Assembly: GCA_036703315.1 (NCBI GenBank)
Contig: DATNPH010000210.1
Location: 1-58,296 of the forward strand
Direction of reading: 5' to 3'
Source: DATNPH01 sp036703315
GTDB taxonomy: Bacteria > Cyanobacteriota > Cyanobacteriia > Cyanobacteriales > Coleofasciculaceae
DNA length: 58,296 nucleotides
Shown here: positions 18,270 through 26,765 of the stretch, one piece after another
How positions within the stretch are numbered: position 1 is the first letter of the stretch
Layout: every line of letters starts with the position of its first letter
Translations under genes and position numbers: made by a program
The notes under the pieces: model-generated
Seen by the model: the letters and a program-made list of their open reading frames with translations, nothing else
Database searches by the model: none
What the model was told of the DNA's origin: nothing

Positions 18270-18995
18270 TCAATCCTTGCTTAGATGAGCGTGCATTACA
18301 ACAAGAGTTTCCGCTAATTGGCTAAGACGAGTTTCTAGGTCTTGTTTGCGACTGAGTAACTGTCTGAGTTTTTGATAACGAGCGATCGCTAAACTAACGC
18401 TGGGCACCTGATCGGGAGGGCAAGGTCGTGACCAAAACTGACCATCTGCATTGAGTCCACACAGACGGTAACCCGTTCGAGGAGATTCACAAGTTACTTT
18501 CTCATCCGAGTGCTCCAACACTTCTGGCACGTAGTCCATCAGTCGATCACTTGTCGCAGGGCGAACTGACCCTATGTCTTCTTTCGCTTCACGGGAATGA
18601 GACTCTAACCAGCCATCCACAATTGGTCCTTCGATATAAATATCTTGAATTTGCCGCCCGATGGTTTGCAGTTCCTGCTGCCAACGGGCGACAATTTCTT
18701 CGATTTCTTGCAGCAGGTTCATTGCCAAGGCCGGGTTAGCGGCGTGGCGATGCTCGCTGAAGCTGGGCGGTTTTATCTTGGGCAATGTTGGCGTCTTGCT
18801 TTGTTGCTTTTTAGCAGGGAAAGGTTGTACAGCCATTGAGAAGGACAGCTCACCTGCATCTCGCTGACGCACAGATTGCCCTTCAACCCCATCAGTTTGC
18901 TCTCCTGTAGCGGTAGATGTCTTTTGGCTGTCAGTAGGTTTTGGTTGTGCCAACTGGTGTAGTGCTGATTCGATCCGTTGCAGTTCTTGTTTCAT
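18270..18995 (-). CDS. Conserved cyanobacterial protein, coiled-coil ends
   Basis: A 241-residue soluble protein. The N-terminal helix (MKQELQRIESALHQLAQP) is followed by a low-complexity, Ser/Thr/Gln-rich linker. A predicted coiled coil follows (MNLLQEIEEIVARWQQELQ), then a short compact segment (GYRLCGLNADGQFWSRPCPP) and a second coiled coil (KLRQLLSRKQDLETRLSQL). No enzymatic motif is visible. I do not recognise the function. It lies 35 bp upstream of the original open frame of the glycosyltransferase on the same strand and may be co-transcribed with it. Confidence 0.65.
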   Translation of the reverse strand: MKQELQRIESALHQLAQPKPTDSQKTSTATGEQTDGVEGQSVRQRDAGELSFSMAVQPFPAKKQQSKTPTLPKIKPPSFSEHRHAANPALAMNLLQEIEEIVARWQQELQTIGRQIQDIYIEGPIVDGWLESHSREAKEDIGSVRPATSDRLMDYVPEVLEHSDEKVTCESPRTGYRLCGLNADGQFWSRPCPPDQVPSVSLAIARYQKLRQLLSRKQDLETRLSQLAETLVVMHAHLSKD

Positions 18996-19346
18996 AGCTC
19001 TCCCGTGCTACTGTATCAAAATCACCAACTCCTTCATTCCAGCACAACTCCTCAGCGTGAGGTCAGCGCACCCAATGAATTTTGAGAGTTGCTCAGCATT
19101 TTCTTTTTTGGTCATTTTACCTGCATTGACTAATTAGTCATTAGTCAATAGTTTTTTGAAAGCGTCCCAGGAGCGATCGCACGTCCGTTATGGATGAAAG
19201 AAACTACTCCCCCTGCCCCCCTGCTAGTTTCTTAGCAGGTCAATGCTGAACTTTGTTCACTAGACTAACGCTAATACTCCTAGAGGGCAAAATAACTAAG
19301 GACTCTATAAGCCCACTAGAGAGTGGCTAGGGTCAACTAATGACTA
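18996..19346. other. Divergent spacer with TTAGTCA-type repeats
   Basis: A 14-bp perfect palindrome TGACTAATTAGTCA lies at 19127-19140, with further TTAGTCA/TGACTAA heptamers beside it and again at 19339-19352. One HIP1 site is present. The spacer should contain divergent promoters, including that of cobU. I looked for a cobalamin riboswitch and did not see one. Confidence 0.45.
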
Positions 19347-19931
19347 ATGACTCTTCGATTAACAATTGTGAGTACAGACATAACCTCATCTACCTGTCAG
19401 ATCATCTTGGTGACAGGACCATCGCGATCTGGTAAAAGTGAGTGGGCAGAAACACTAGCCAAGCAAACTGGTAAATTGGTTACTTACGTGGCGACTGCAA
19501 AAACTGACCCCAATGACCTTGAGTGGCTTTCCCGGATTGAAAAACATCAGCAGCGACGCCCAGAGTCGTGGACGACATTATTCGTGCCGATAGACTTAGC
19601 CGCGACGATTCGACAGTACTCTGACATCAGTTGCTGTCTGTTGGTTGACTCTCTAGGAACCTGGCTCGCAAATCTGCTAGATCAGGATTCGGCAGTTTGG
19701 GAGAGTACTGTCCAAGAATTATGGGATAGCCTGGTTCAAACAGCAGGCACGGTCATTTTTGTGGCAGAAGAGACTGGCTGGGGTGTTGTTCCCGCTTATC
19801 CTGTTGGAAGGCTTTTTCGCGATCGCCTTGGACATTTAGTACGCCAATTAGGTATTATGGCTAACCCAGTCTACCTAGTTACTGGGGGTCATGTTCTCAA
19901 TCTCACTGCCCTAGGATCGCCGCTACCATAG
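19347..19931 (+). CDS. cobU: Adenosylcobinamide kinase/guanylyltransferase CobU
   Basis: Bifunctional enzyme of cobalamin nucleotide-loop assembly: it phosphorylates adenosylcobinamide and then transfers GMP from GTP. The P-loop is GPSRSGKSEWAE (about residues 24-35). The guanylylated His lies in RIEKHQQRRPESW. LLVDSLGTWLANLL is the Walker B region, and EETGWGVVPAYPVGRLFRD is the family signature. The length of 194 residues is slightly above the family norm because of an N-terminal extension; the GTG at 19368 could be the true start. The gene is plus strand, followed 66 bp later by a conserved hypothetical. Confidence 0.93.
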   Translation: MTLRLTIVSTDITSSTCQIILVTGPSRSGKSEWAETLAKQTGKLVTYVATAKTDPNDLEWLSRIEKHQQRRPESWTTLFVPIDLAATIRQYSDISCCLLVDSLGTWLANLLDQDSAVWESTVQELWDSLVQTAGTVIFVAEETGWGVVPAYPVGRLFRDRLGHLVRQLGIMANPVYLVTGGHVLNLTALGSPLP

Positions 19932-19997
19932 ATTTAATAAGGCTAACTGGGGGTTGAGCTTGATACTCAACACTCAATTCAACACTCAGAACCATTC

Positions 19998-20543
19998 ATG
20001 GCACCTGAACAACAAGTTAAACGCTATCTTGCTTATTGGTTTCAATTAGGCAAACGAGTTTTGATTCGTAATGGGGACGCAGCTTTGCAGCCCCAATCAG
20101 TTATGGCAGGCGATCGCTATAGTGATGAATTTGAAAGCATCTGGCAGCAAATTGTCTCACCCGATAGCGGTGATTGTTACCTGGAAGGAACCCACCAAAC
20201 CATTACCGAGCTGTTGACGCCGGAGTGGAATGTGGAGGCTTGTTCTCGTTGTGAAATGCCTGTACCTGTGAAGAATGCGGGGATGCCGCCAGAGCTGTGT
20301 CCCTGTAATGATTTACCCAACTGGCCGAATATGGATCTTCCGCTACCGCGAGAACCTATCAGTAGTCAGGATCGTCTCCAGGAGATTCGCGATCGCTTAA
20401 ACCAAGGCAACGCTAAGCCAGAGCACGAGAAGAATGTATCTCAGGCTTCGACTACACAATCACAAACACCAAGTGACGCTGTCCAGGGGCAGAGGAGTCT
20501 GAGGGAAATTCGCGATCGCTTGCAAAACGCTAATCGTAGTTAA
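19998..20543 (+). CDS. Conserved cyanobacterial protein with a Cys cluster
   Basis: A 181-residue soluble protein. The N-terminal region (VKRYLAYWFQLGKRVLI, GDRYSDEFESIWQQIV) is followed by ACSRCEMP...ELCPCND, four cysteines that could bind zinc. The C terminus contains two similar segments, LQEIRDRLNQG and LREIRDRLQNA, separated by a Gln/Ser/Thr-rich linker. Both copies overlap GCGATCGC HIP1-type sites in the DNA (IRDRL codons). The function is not known. It lies between cobU and the DUF559 gene in the same direction. Confidence 0.65.
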   Translation: MAPEQQVKRYLAYWFQLGKRVLIRNGDAALQPQSVMAGDRYSDEFESIWQQIVSPDSGDCYLEGTHQTITELLTPEWNVEACSRCEMPVPVKNAGMPPELCPCNDLPNWPNMDLPLPREPISSQDRLQEIRDRLNQGNAKPEHEKNVSQASTTQSQTPSDAVQGQRSLREIRDRLQNANRS

Positions 20544-20559
20544 ACCGCGTCCTATCCCG

Positions 20560-21072
20560 ATGACCCAAGATGAACATGTAAATCCTGAATTTCTCCCCCA
20601 TTCTTTTCCCCCCTCCTCGTGCACGGGGAGGGGGTTAGGGGGTGGGGTTCACAGCCTATCGCAACAAGCATGGCACACCTCGCCAGAACTATGGGAAAAA
20701 CTCAAACCATTGGCTCGACAAATGCGGTGTGAGCCTACTCCAGCAGAGAAACAACTTTGGCAGAAATTAAAAAATAAGCAACTTTTGGGGTTAAAGTTCC
20801 GCCGTCAGCATTCCATTGATCGCTTTATTGTAGATTTCTACTGCAACAAAGTCCGCTTGGTTGTGGAGGTGGATGGTTCAATTCATGAGTACACCCAAGC
20901 GGAAGATGCTTGGCGTCAGAGATTTTTGCAGAGTTTGGGGTTACGGGTACTGCGGTTTAGTAATGCACAGGTGTTGAATTCGATGGATGGGGTTTTGGAG
21001 GCGATCGCTGCTTACTTGCAGAGTGGCGAACCCCACCCCCAACCCCCTCCCCGTACACGGGGAGGGGGCTAA
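20560..21072 (+). CDS. DUF559 endonuclease-like protein (Vsr/PD-(D/E)XK fold)
   Basis: A 170-residue protein whose core (about 40-155) is a DUF559 domain, related to very-short-patch repair endonucleases. Visible are CEPTPAEKQLWQKLKNKQL, GLKFRRQHSIDRFIVDFYC, VVEVDGSIHEY and RVLRFSNAQVLN; the D...ExD pattern fits a PD-(D/E)XK active site. The first 35 and last 15 residues are encoded by the two arms of a GC-rich inverted repeat (20608-20650 and 21028-21069). Such DUF559 genes are widespread and scattered in cyanobacteria and look mobile. The start at 20560 keeps the repeat inside the frame; an internal start after it is possible. Confidence 0.75.
   Translation: MTQDEHVNPEFLPHSFPPSSCTGRGLGGGVHSLSQQAWHTSPELWEKLKPLARQMRCEPTPAEKQLWQKLKNKQLLGLKFRRQHSIDRFIVDFYCNKVRLVVEVDGSIHEYTQAEDAWRQRFLQSLGLRVLRFSNAQVLNSMDGVLEAIAAYLQSGEPHPQPPPRTRGGG
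20608..20650 (+). repeat. Left arm of inverted repeat framing the DUF559 gene
   Basis: About 42 bp, nearly the reverse complement of 21028-21069 with only a few differences and one indel. Each arm also contains its own palindrome, of the form CCCCTCCCCGT...ACGGGGAGGGG. Confidence 0.8.
21028..21069 (-). repeat. Right arm of inverted repeat framing the DUF559 gene
   Basis: Inverted partner of 20608-20650. It ends exactly at the stop codon of the DUF559 gene. Confidence 0.8.
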
Positions 21073-21144
21073 GATATTTGAGTTATGGGTGCTGGTGTAG
21101 TGTTGGAGTGCGATCGCCCATTCAGCAGTATCCTCAATTCACCG

Positions 21145-23085
21145 CTACGGCACCCGCCACACCTTAACCTTTTTGTCATAACCCCCACTAACGAGAGTCT
21201 TTCCATCAGGACTGAAAGCGACTGACTCAACATAGGACTGATGCCCAGAAAGCGTGGCGATTTCTAGTCCAGTTTGCAAATCCCATAGTTTAATGGTTTT
21301 GTCATCACTCCCACTGGCAACGATTTGACCATCTGGGCTGAACGCCACTGTTGTTACCCTGTCAGTATGACCACTAAGGTCACGGGACTCTTTCCCAGTT
21401 TTCAAGTTCCACAGTTTAACGGTTTTGTCACTACTGCCACTGGCGAGAATCTGACCATCTGGACTAAAGATGATGGAACCAATGCAATTGTCATGACCCT
21501 TAAAGGTACGAAGTTGTTTCTCAGTTTGCCAGTCCCATAGCTTGATGGTCTTATCACAACTTGCACTGGCAAGAGTTTGCCCGTCAGGACTGAAAGCGAG
21601 CGACTGAATATAGGCTGAATGCCAAGTGAGGGTGCGAATTTCTTGCCCAGTATTCACGTTCCACAATTTAATGGTTTTGTCATCACTCCCACTGGCAAGG
21701 ATCTGTCCATCGGGACTGATAGCGATGGAAGTAACAGAGTCTGAATGCCCAGACAGAGAAAGGATTTCTTCTCCATTGTTCACGTTCCACAATTTAACGG
21801 TTGTATCATTACTCCCACTAGCTAGAATCTGACCATCAGAACTGAAGGTGACGGCACGAACCCTTAGTGAATGTCCAGAGAGAGTATTGATTTCTTGCCC
21901 CGTATTTAGGTTCCATAGTTTAATGGTGTTGTCTTCACTGCCACTAGCTAGGATCTTTCCATCAGGACTGATAGCCACTGAACGAACCGCAGCAACTCCC
22001 CCTGAATGTCCAGTAGTGTAGGCTAGAGGAAAAAATTTTGGTTTCAAATCCTCAATTCCCTTCGTATAGTTGGGATTGAGCCGACGTGCCTGGTTGAAAT
22101 TCTTGAGTCCTCGCCTATATTCCTTTAGATGGTAGTAATCTATTCCTCGCCATAAATAGGCTTCAGCATAGTTAAAATCGAGCTGGATAGCCCGATCATA
22201 GTCTTGAATTGCTCCGTTATAGTCAGTTAAGAAAGAGCGAGATTTGCCTCGCAAATAGTAAGCTTCAGCATAGTCAGGATTGAGTGAAATTGCCTGATTG
22301 TAATCATGAATAGATTCATTATATTCATCTAATGAATAATGAGCTTTTCCTCTTCCTAAATAGGCTTCATAATAATCAGGATTAACCTGAATTGCCTGGG
22401 TGTAATTCTCAATTGCTGCTAGATGATTACCAAGCTTCAGGTCAACATTACCACGATTGTAGTAGGCTTCGGCATATTTAGTATTAAGCCGATGAATTGC
22501 CTCAGTCAAGACGTTAACCTGTTTCTGCTCCTTTCCCTGCTTCACGAAAGCAATAGCAGGTTGGTAGAACATTTCAGAATCTTTTGAACGGCTCTGTAAT
22601 TCTTCGTTGTAGTCTTCAATTGCTTCCTTCTCCTCGCCAATGAGCCGAATCGCGTCATCAAAGTCCTTAATTGCCTTCTGTTGTTCTTCAAGGTTTGAGT
22701 AAGCAAGACCCCGCTGATAGTAGGCTACAGTATAGACCGAGTTACGCTGTAGTGCTTGGTTGTAATCTTCAATGGCTTTCTTGTTTTCTCCCAGTAGAGC
22801 CTGAGTGAATCCCCGGTTGTAGTAAGCTTCGGCATAGTTGGAATCGCGGTTAATCGCTTGGGTAAAATCTGCGATCGCTTTCTGCTTCTCTCCTAAGTTT
22901 AAGAAAGCAAGACCTCGTTTGTAGTAAGCATCAGCGTAGTAGTTACTGGCATCTTCCTCTTTACTCTCGATAACCTCATCAAAATCTGCGATCGCTTGTT
23001 CATATTCTCCCAATTCACCCCGGATGGAACCCCTTCTCAAAAACGCGGCGGGATAGTCAAGATCGAGATATATGGCTTCGTTCAA
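21145..23085 (-). CDS. TPR/WD40 repeat protein, C-terminal section of a split gene
   Basis: From the ATG at 23085 the frame encodes 646 residues: about nine tetratricopeptide repeats (for example YYKRGLAFLNLGEKQKAIAD, AYYNRGNVDLKLGNHLAAI) followed by seven WD40 repeats (SPDGQILASGSDDKTIKLWN-type) that would close one seven-bladed propeller. The same frame is open upstream to 23379 with further TPRs, where it meets an amber codon separating it from the 23380-23976 section. It was evidently one protein of about 943 residues. Such TPR/WD40 proteins are scaffolds for protein-protein contacts; the partner is unknown. If the amber is real, this part lacks the signal/anchor segment. Confidence 0.8.
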   Translation of the reverse strand: MNEAIYLDLDYPAAFLRRGSIRGELGEYEQAIADFDEVIESKEEDASNYYADAYYKRGLAFLNLGEKQKAIADFTQAINRDSNYAEAYYNRGFTQALLGENKKAIEDYNQALQRNSVYTVAYYQRGLAYSNLEEQQKAIKDFDDAIRLIGEEKEAIEDYNEELQSRSKDSEMFYQPAIAFVKQGKEQKQVNVLTEAIHRLNTKYAEAYYNRGNVDLKLGNHLAAIENYTQAIQVNPDYYEAYLGRGKAHYSLDEYNESIHDYNQAISLNPDYAEAYYLRGKSRSFLTDYNGAIQDYDRAIQLDFNYAEAYLWRGIDYYHLKEYRRGLKNFNQARRLNPNYTKGIEDLKPKFFPLAYTTGHSGGVAAVRSVAISPDGKILASGSEDNTIKLWNLNTGQEINTLSGHSLRVRAVTFSSDGQILASGSNDTTVKLWNVNNGEEILSLSGHSDSVTSIAISPDGQILASGSDDKTIKLWNVNTGQEIRTLTWHSAYIQSLAFSPDGQTLASASCDKTIKLWDWQTEKQLRTFKGHDNCIGSIIFSPDGQILASGSSDKTVKLWNLKTGKESRDLSGHTDRVTTVAFSPDGQIVASGSDDKTIKLWDLQTGLEIATLSGHQSYVESVAFSPDGKTLVSGGYDKKVKVWRVP

Positions 23086-23379
23086 ATCTTTAAGTGCTTT
23101 CTGATAATCTCCAAGCCCCAGGTAGATGGTTGACCGACCTAAATAAGCATCGTAAAAATTAGGATTGCTCTTTATCGCTAGGCTAAAGTCATCCAGCGCT
23201 GCTTGATAATCACCAAGTTTAATGTAAACAGTGCCTCGTCCAAGTAATGGTTCAACATATACATCTGGTTCTTCAAATTTAGGTTTTACCTTGAGTGCAT
23301 TGGTATAATCCTCAAGCGCTAGTTGCTGATATTCATCAGCTAGTTGCTGCTCTTCATTTGCTCTTTGTCGATCTCCTAA

Positions 23380-23976
23380 CTATGAATACGCACGACCTCG
23401 ACTAACATAGGCTTCTGCAAAATTGCCATTTTTACTTAATGCCTCACTGTAATACTTAACAGCAGTCTTATAATCTCCTTTTTGAGCTTTTTCTACTCCC
23501 TGCTTATAATGCTCTATTGCAAGAGAAGGATGAGACGGTTGCTCGTTAATAACCTTAACCAAATTAAGCTCTTTGATGTCGAAATAGAAATCAGCCCGAA
23601 AGAAAGAAAGGCTCGGAGCAAAAGTTGGTGCAAGAGTTGGTGCAAGAGTCGGTGCAAGAGTCGGTGCAAGAGTCGCCCTGAAAATAGAATTATCAGATAA
23701 AAAAGAACCACCATATGCAACAAAGTTACCAGCTGTTTGCAAACCCCTAAGCGTATTTTTTATCAAAGATGGTGGCAACGCTTTATTGATGGGGAGAGCT
23801 TCAGCATTGCTTGTTAGAGGGGCACCAGGGATAACAACTCCTGTCATGCTGATAAGCAATGCTAGAAATAGGGAAAGTGCCAGTTTGGAGAGTCGCTGAG
23901 TTCTATTCACAGCAATAGTTTGAAGCCTTTGGATGAAGTCAGCTTGTCGCGATCGCACTAAAGTAGTCCAGTCCAT
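23380..23976 (-). CDS. N-terminal section of the split TPR/WD40 protein (signal segment)
   Basis: 198 residues ending at a TAG at 23380-23382. A hydrophobic segment (KLALSLFLALLISMTGVVIPG, about residues 31-51) is a signal peptide or membrane anchor. It is followed by a repeat stretch TLAPTLAPTLAPT encoded by five 12-bp units (23615-23674), and the first TPR (AIEHYKQGVEKAQKGDYKTA, FAEAYVSRGRAYS). Directly after the TAG the same frame continues as LGDRQRANEEQQ and further TPRs. The split is therefore one nonsense codon, not a fusion or gene boundary. As annotated it would give a short exported or anchored TPR protein. Confidence 0.7.
   Translation of the reverse strand: MDWTTLVRSRQADFIQRLQTIAVNRTQRLSKLALSLFLALLISMTGVVIPGAPLTSNAEALPINKALPPSLIKNTLRGLQTAGNFVAYGGSFLSDNSIFRATLAPTLAPTLAPTLAPTFAPSLSFFRADFYFDIKELNLVKVINEQPSHPSLAIEHYKQGVEKAQKGDYKTAVKYYSEALSKNGNFAEAYVSRGRAYS
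23615..23674. repeat. Five 12-bp tandem units (GGTGCAAGAGTC type)
   Basis: The units encode a TLAP tetrapeptide repeat just after the signal segment of the TPR protein. The 12-bp unit keeps the frame, so copy number can vary without a shift. Confidence 0.85.
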
Positions 23977-24100
23977 GTCCAGTTCAACAAATGGGCTATA
24001 ACTACCTCTATCAATTTCACTAGCTAGAAATCATCCGGATTAACACGCAATTCTCGCAGTTTCGCTGCCAGCCCAATGTTAAACCCATTCGACTCTAAGC

Positions 24101-25060
24101 CTAAGTACCGCTCTTCGCCAGTTCTTTGGGCAGACGCCGAGGCACATCGTAGGTCAAGAAATCATAGGCTAATTTTGTATTGGGGAAAATTGCTCGTGCT
24201 TCTTCCAGCAAATCATCCAATACGATCGCATTCCCTGGAGCATAACGCGGGCTGAAATGAGTCATGAGCAACTGCTTGACACCTGCCCCTAATGCCACTT
24301 GCGCCGCCATCGTTGAGGTGGAATGCAAGCGGTCAAAAGCAAGCTGAGCATCTTGATGGGCAAAGGTAGCTTCGTGAATCAGAACGTCCGCATCTTGTGC
24401 TAATTCAACAGCGCTATCACAGTAAACTGTATCTGTGCAATAAACGACTTTACGACCCACTTCTGTTTGTCCGCACAACTGGGAACCCTGAATCTGACGA
24501 CCATCAGGCAGCGTTACCGTTTCACCACGCTTGAGTTTGCCATAAAGAGGACCAGAGGGAATTCCTAGTGCAGTAGCTTTTTCCACATCAAAGCGCCCTG
24601 GCCGGTCTTTTTCTGCCACTCGGTAGCCAAATGCTGGAACGCGATGCTTGAGGCTGCGGCAACTGACAGTAAATTCCTCGTCTTCGTAGACTATCCCCTG
24701 ACTTACCGGGTGAACCTGAACTGGGTAGGAAAACTGAGTAAACGAGTACTTTTTACCAGCACGAAGGTAGTCTTCTAACTCAGCTGGGCCGTAAATATCA
24801 ATCCGGTCAGTGTTGCCAGCCAAACCACAGCTTGCCAAGAGTCCCATCAAGCCATAGATGTGGTCACCGTGCATATGGGTGATAAATATGCGGCTGATCT
24901 GACTGACTTTAAGGTCACTACGCAGCAACTGATGCTGAGTGCCTTCACCACAGTCAAACAGCCAAACTTCTGCGCGTTGGGGTAGACGCAAGGCAACGCT
25001 GGAAACATTGCGCGATCGCGTCGGCACTCCAGAACTTGTTCCTAAAAAAGTTATCTGCAC
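24101..25060 (-). CDS. rnz: Ribonuclease Z
   Basis: Endonuclease that cleaves the 3' trailer of tRNA precursors, a metallo-beta-lactamase-fold enzyme. The zinc-binding motif THMHGDH lies at residues 61-67, with further ligands in YCTDTVYCDSAVELA and LIHEATF and in LLMTHFSPRY near the C terminus. The N terminus MQITFLGTSSGVPTRSRNVS and length (319 residues) are typical of the short bacterial tRNase Z. The flexible-arm region (SGPLYGKLKRGETVTLPDG) is present. It is monocistronic on the minus strand. Confidence 0.95.
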   Translation of the reverse strand: MQITFLGTSSGVPTRSRNVSSVALRLPQRAEVWLFDCGEGTQHQLLRSDLKVSQISRIFITHMHGDHIYGLMGLLASCGLAGNTDRIDIYGPAELEDYLRAGKKYSFTQFSYPVQVHPVSQGIVYEDEEFTVSCRSLKHRVPAFGYRVAEKDRPGRFDVEKATALGIPSGPLYGKLKRGETVTLPDGRQIQGSQLCGQTEVGRKVVYCTDTVYCDSAVELAQDADVLIHEATFAHQDAQLAFDRLHSTSTMAAQVALGAGVKQLLMTHFSPRYAPGNAIVLDDLLEEARAIFPNTKLAYDFLTYDVPRRLPKELAKSGT

Positions 25061-25364
25061 AGAAAGAACCCTTAAACCTCATACCAGGAAAGGGAATAAT
25101 ATCCCATCACTATGTTACACAGCACAGCTCTAGAACGCTTTGTCGTTCTACTGGCTGGAGTTGAATTGGGAAATGGGGAACAACTCTCAACAAGCAGAGT
25201 CTTATCCTTCGTTTCAAACCTCTTTGCTTACTCCTGTACGGGCGTATTGCCATACGCCCCTACTGTGTTTTCTTCTAGATCATCAGGATGCAAATTGTAT
25301 TTTGTGTATGGCGGCTTAGCAGTAAACATGTTAAATGTATCCGAGGATGTCTAACTAGCGGAGT
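25061..25364. other. Spacer with two hairpin repeats
   Basis: A 7-bp stem TAGAACG/CGTTCTA occupies 25131-25150. A perfect GGGCGTA/TACGCCC hairpin with a six-base loop occupies 25240-25259, part of a palindrome type that recurs in cyanobacterial genomes. No gene was seen. Confidence 0.5.
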
Positions 25365-25523
25365 ATGTCTCTGGAAAAAATCGACGGCTATGTGCGATCG
25401 CGTCAAACAATAATCAATCCAAGCGGATTTTTACTCAAGCCCCCTGAACAAAGTAATCTAGCAAGCGCTTTGAGTGCAATTCAATGGCTGTTAATCCTGA
25501 AAACGAAAATACTTGTCGTGTGA
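25365..25523 (+). CDS. Possible 52-residue ORF upstream of spoIID-like gene
   Basis: An ATG preceded by GCGGAG opens MSLEKIDGYVRSRQ and closes with a hydrophobic end (WLLILKTKILVV) at a TGA that overlaps the ribosome site of the next gene. The layout would allow coupling. No family is recognised and it may be fortuitous. Confidence 0.22.
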   Translation: MSLEKIDGYVRSRQTIINPSGFLLKPPEQSNLASALSAIQWLLILKTKILVV

Positions 25524-25536
25524 GGAAGTTTTAAAG

Positions 25537-26688
25537 ATGGCGTCTAGACGTTTACCCATCTCTCTAATATCTATGCTGAAGCAGATGCTTTTACTTGGAG
25601 GGCGTCATTGGTGGCTCTCCTTTTTGTTATGGATTATTCTAGTTGGTCCGGCGCAGGCAGCAACAGAACTGCGGGTAGCGATTCAAGAGGGTATTAGTCG
25701 GGTGCAGGTAGGCAGTTCTACTAAAGCTGTGGTTCGCGATAGTACCGGTCAAGAAGTCGGACAGCTAGAAGCAATGAATGCCTTCAATGCTCAAGGCGGT
25801 GGTGGTAATGTCGCGCTGGCTAAGTGGCGATCGCGATCGCTTTCGATTGAACCAACTGGTGACGGTTTTGTTTGGATAGGGGGTCACTGGTATCGGGGAC
25901 GGACTGAACTTGTAGCTAGCAGCAAGGGGATAACTGCCGTTAATCATGTCAACTTAGAACATTATCTCTACAGCGTTCTCGGCTCTGAAATGTTCCCCGA
26001 TTGGCCTCAAGAAGCCCTGAAGGCACAAGCGGTTGCCGCCCGTTCCTACGCACTCTATAAGCGCTCTACATCCAAAAATACCGTCTACGATGTTGGCGAC
26101 ACGACAACTTGGCAAGTCTACAAAGGTGTAGACGGCGAAGCTCAAGGAACGCATCAGGCAGTCGATGCCACCGCTGGACAGGTGATGACGTATAACGGTC
26201 AGGTGATTCTTGCCGTTTTCCACTCCTCTTCTGGAGGACACACGGAAAACGTGGAAGATATCTGGACTGATCGCCTACCGTACTTACGAGGTGTTGTAGA
26301 TTACGACATAGGGGCACCAGTTTTTGAATGGACCAAGAACTTGTCCCGCAGTGAACTCAGTAGCAAGATTTCCGGTGTCGGCAATGTAGTCTCCATGACG
26401 CCAGAGCGCAAGACCCCAAATGGACGCATTATTACCATGCTAGTTACAGGCGATCGTGGCAAAAAGCGTATAAGCGGCAATGATTTACGCAATACCTTAG
26501 GTCTTAAAAGTACGTTGTTTGTCGTTAACCCCAATGGCAATGGTTTTCAAATCCAAGGCCGTGGTTTTGGTCACGGACTGGGTTTGAGTCAGTGGGGAGC
26601 GCACAATCTAGCAACGCAGGGCGTAAATTATCAGCAGATTTTGGGTCACTATTACCAAAATGCTACTCTGGCTCAGCTCCCGTCGTAG
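25537..26688 (+). CDS. SpoIID/LytB-domain protein, exported
   Basis: A 383-residue protein from the ATG at 25537, preceded by GAGGAAG; the earlier TTG in frame would swallow that site. A signal peptide ends near GPAQA-AT (about residue 42). The SpoIID domain shows EMFPDWPQEALKAQAVAARSY, a central ILAVFHSSSGGHTENVEDIW and the C-terminal GRGFGHGLGLSQWGAH. SpoIID in sporulating bacteria is a lytic transglycosylase acting on stripped peptidoglycan. In cyanobacteria the protein is common outside sporulation and presumably trims cell wall in the periplasm. The catalytic Glu equivalent appears to be the one in GSEMFPDW. Confidence 0.9.
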   Translation: MASRRLPISLISMLKQMLLLGGRHWWLSFLLWIILVGPAQAATELRVAIQEGISRVQVGSSTKAVVRDSTGQEVGQLEAMNAFNAQGGGGNVALAKWRSRSLSIEPTGDGFVWIGGHWYRGRTELVASSKGITAVNHVNLEHYLYSVLGSEMFPDWPQEALKAQAVAARSYALYKRSTSKNTVYDVGDTTTWQVYKGVDGEAQGTHQAVDATAGQVMTYNGQVILAVFHSSSGGHTENVEDIWTDRLPYLRGVVDYDIGAPVFEWTKNLSRSELSSKISGVGNVVSMTPERKTPNGRIITMLVTGDRGKKRISGNDLRNTLGLKSTLFVVNPNGNGFQIQGRGFGHGLGLSQWGAHNLATQGVNYQQILGHYYQNATLAQLPS

Positions 26689-26708
26689 TAGTTACAAAAA
26701 TTAATTTT

Positions 26709-26765
26709 TTAAAGGCAAAAGAAGGTTATACAACAATGGCATTCCTTTTGCCTTTTTCTTTTTTT
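26709..26765 (+). terminator. Rho-independent terminator after the spoIID-like gene
   Basis: AAAGGCAAAAG pairs with CTTTTGCCTTT across a roughly 30-base loop and is followed by a run of about ten T. It lies 20 bp after the stop codon. The arms overlap the putative first codons of the next gene, which argues for that gene starting after the hairpin. Confidence 0.7.

Noticed and set aside
18996..19346. Cobalamin riboswitch upstream of cobU
   Set aside because: I could not find the B12-box or the conserved core; the spacer is dominated by TTAGTCA-type repeats.
20608..21069. Start of a CRISPR array in the GC-rich repeats
   Set aside because: There are only two copies, in inverted orientation, with a gene between them.
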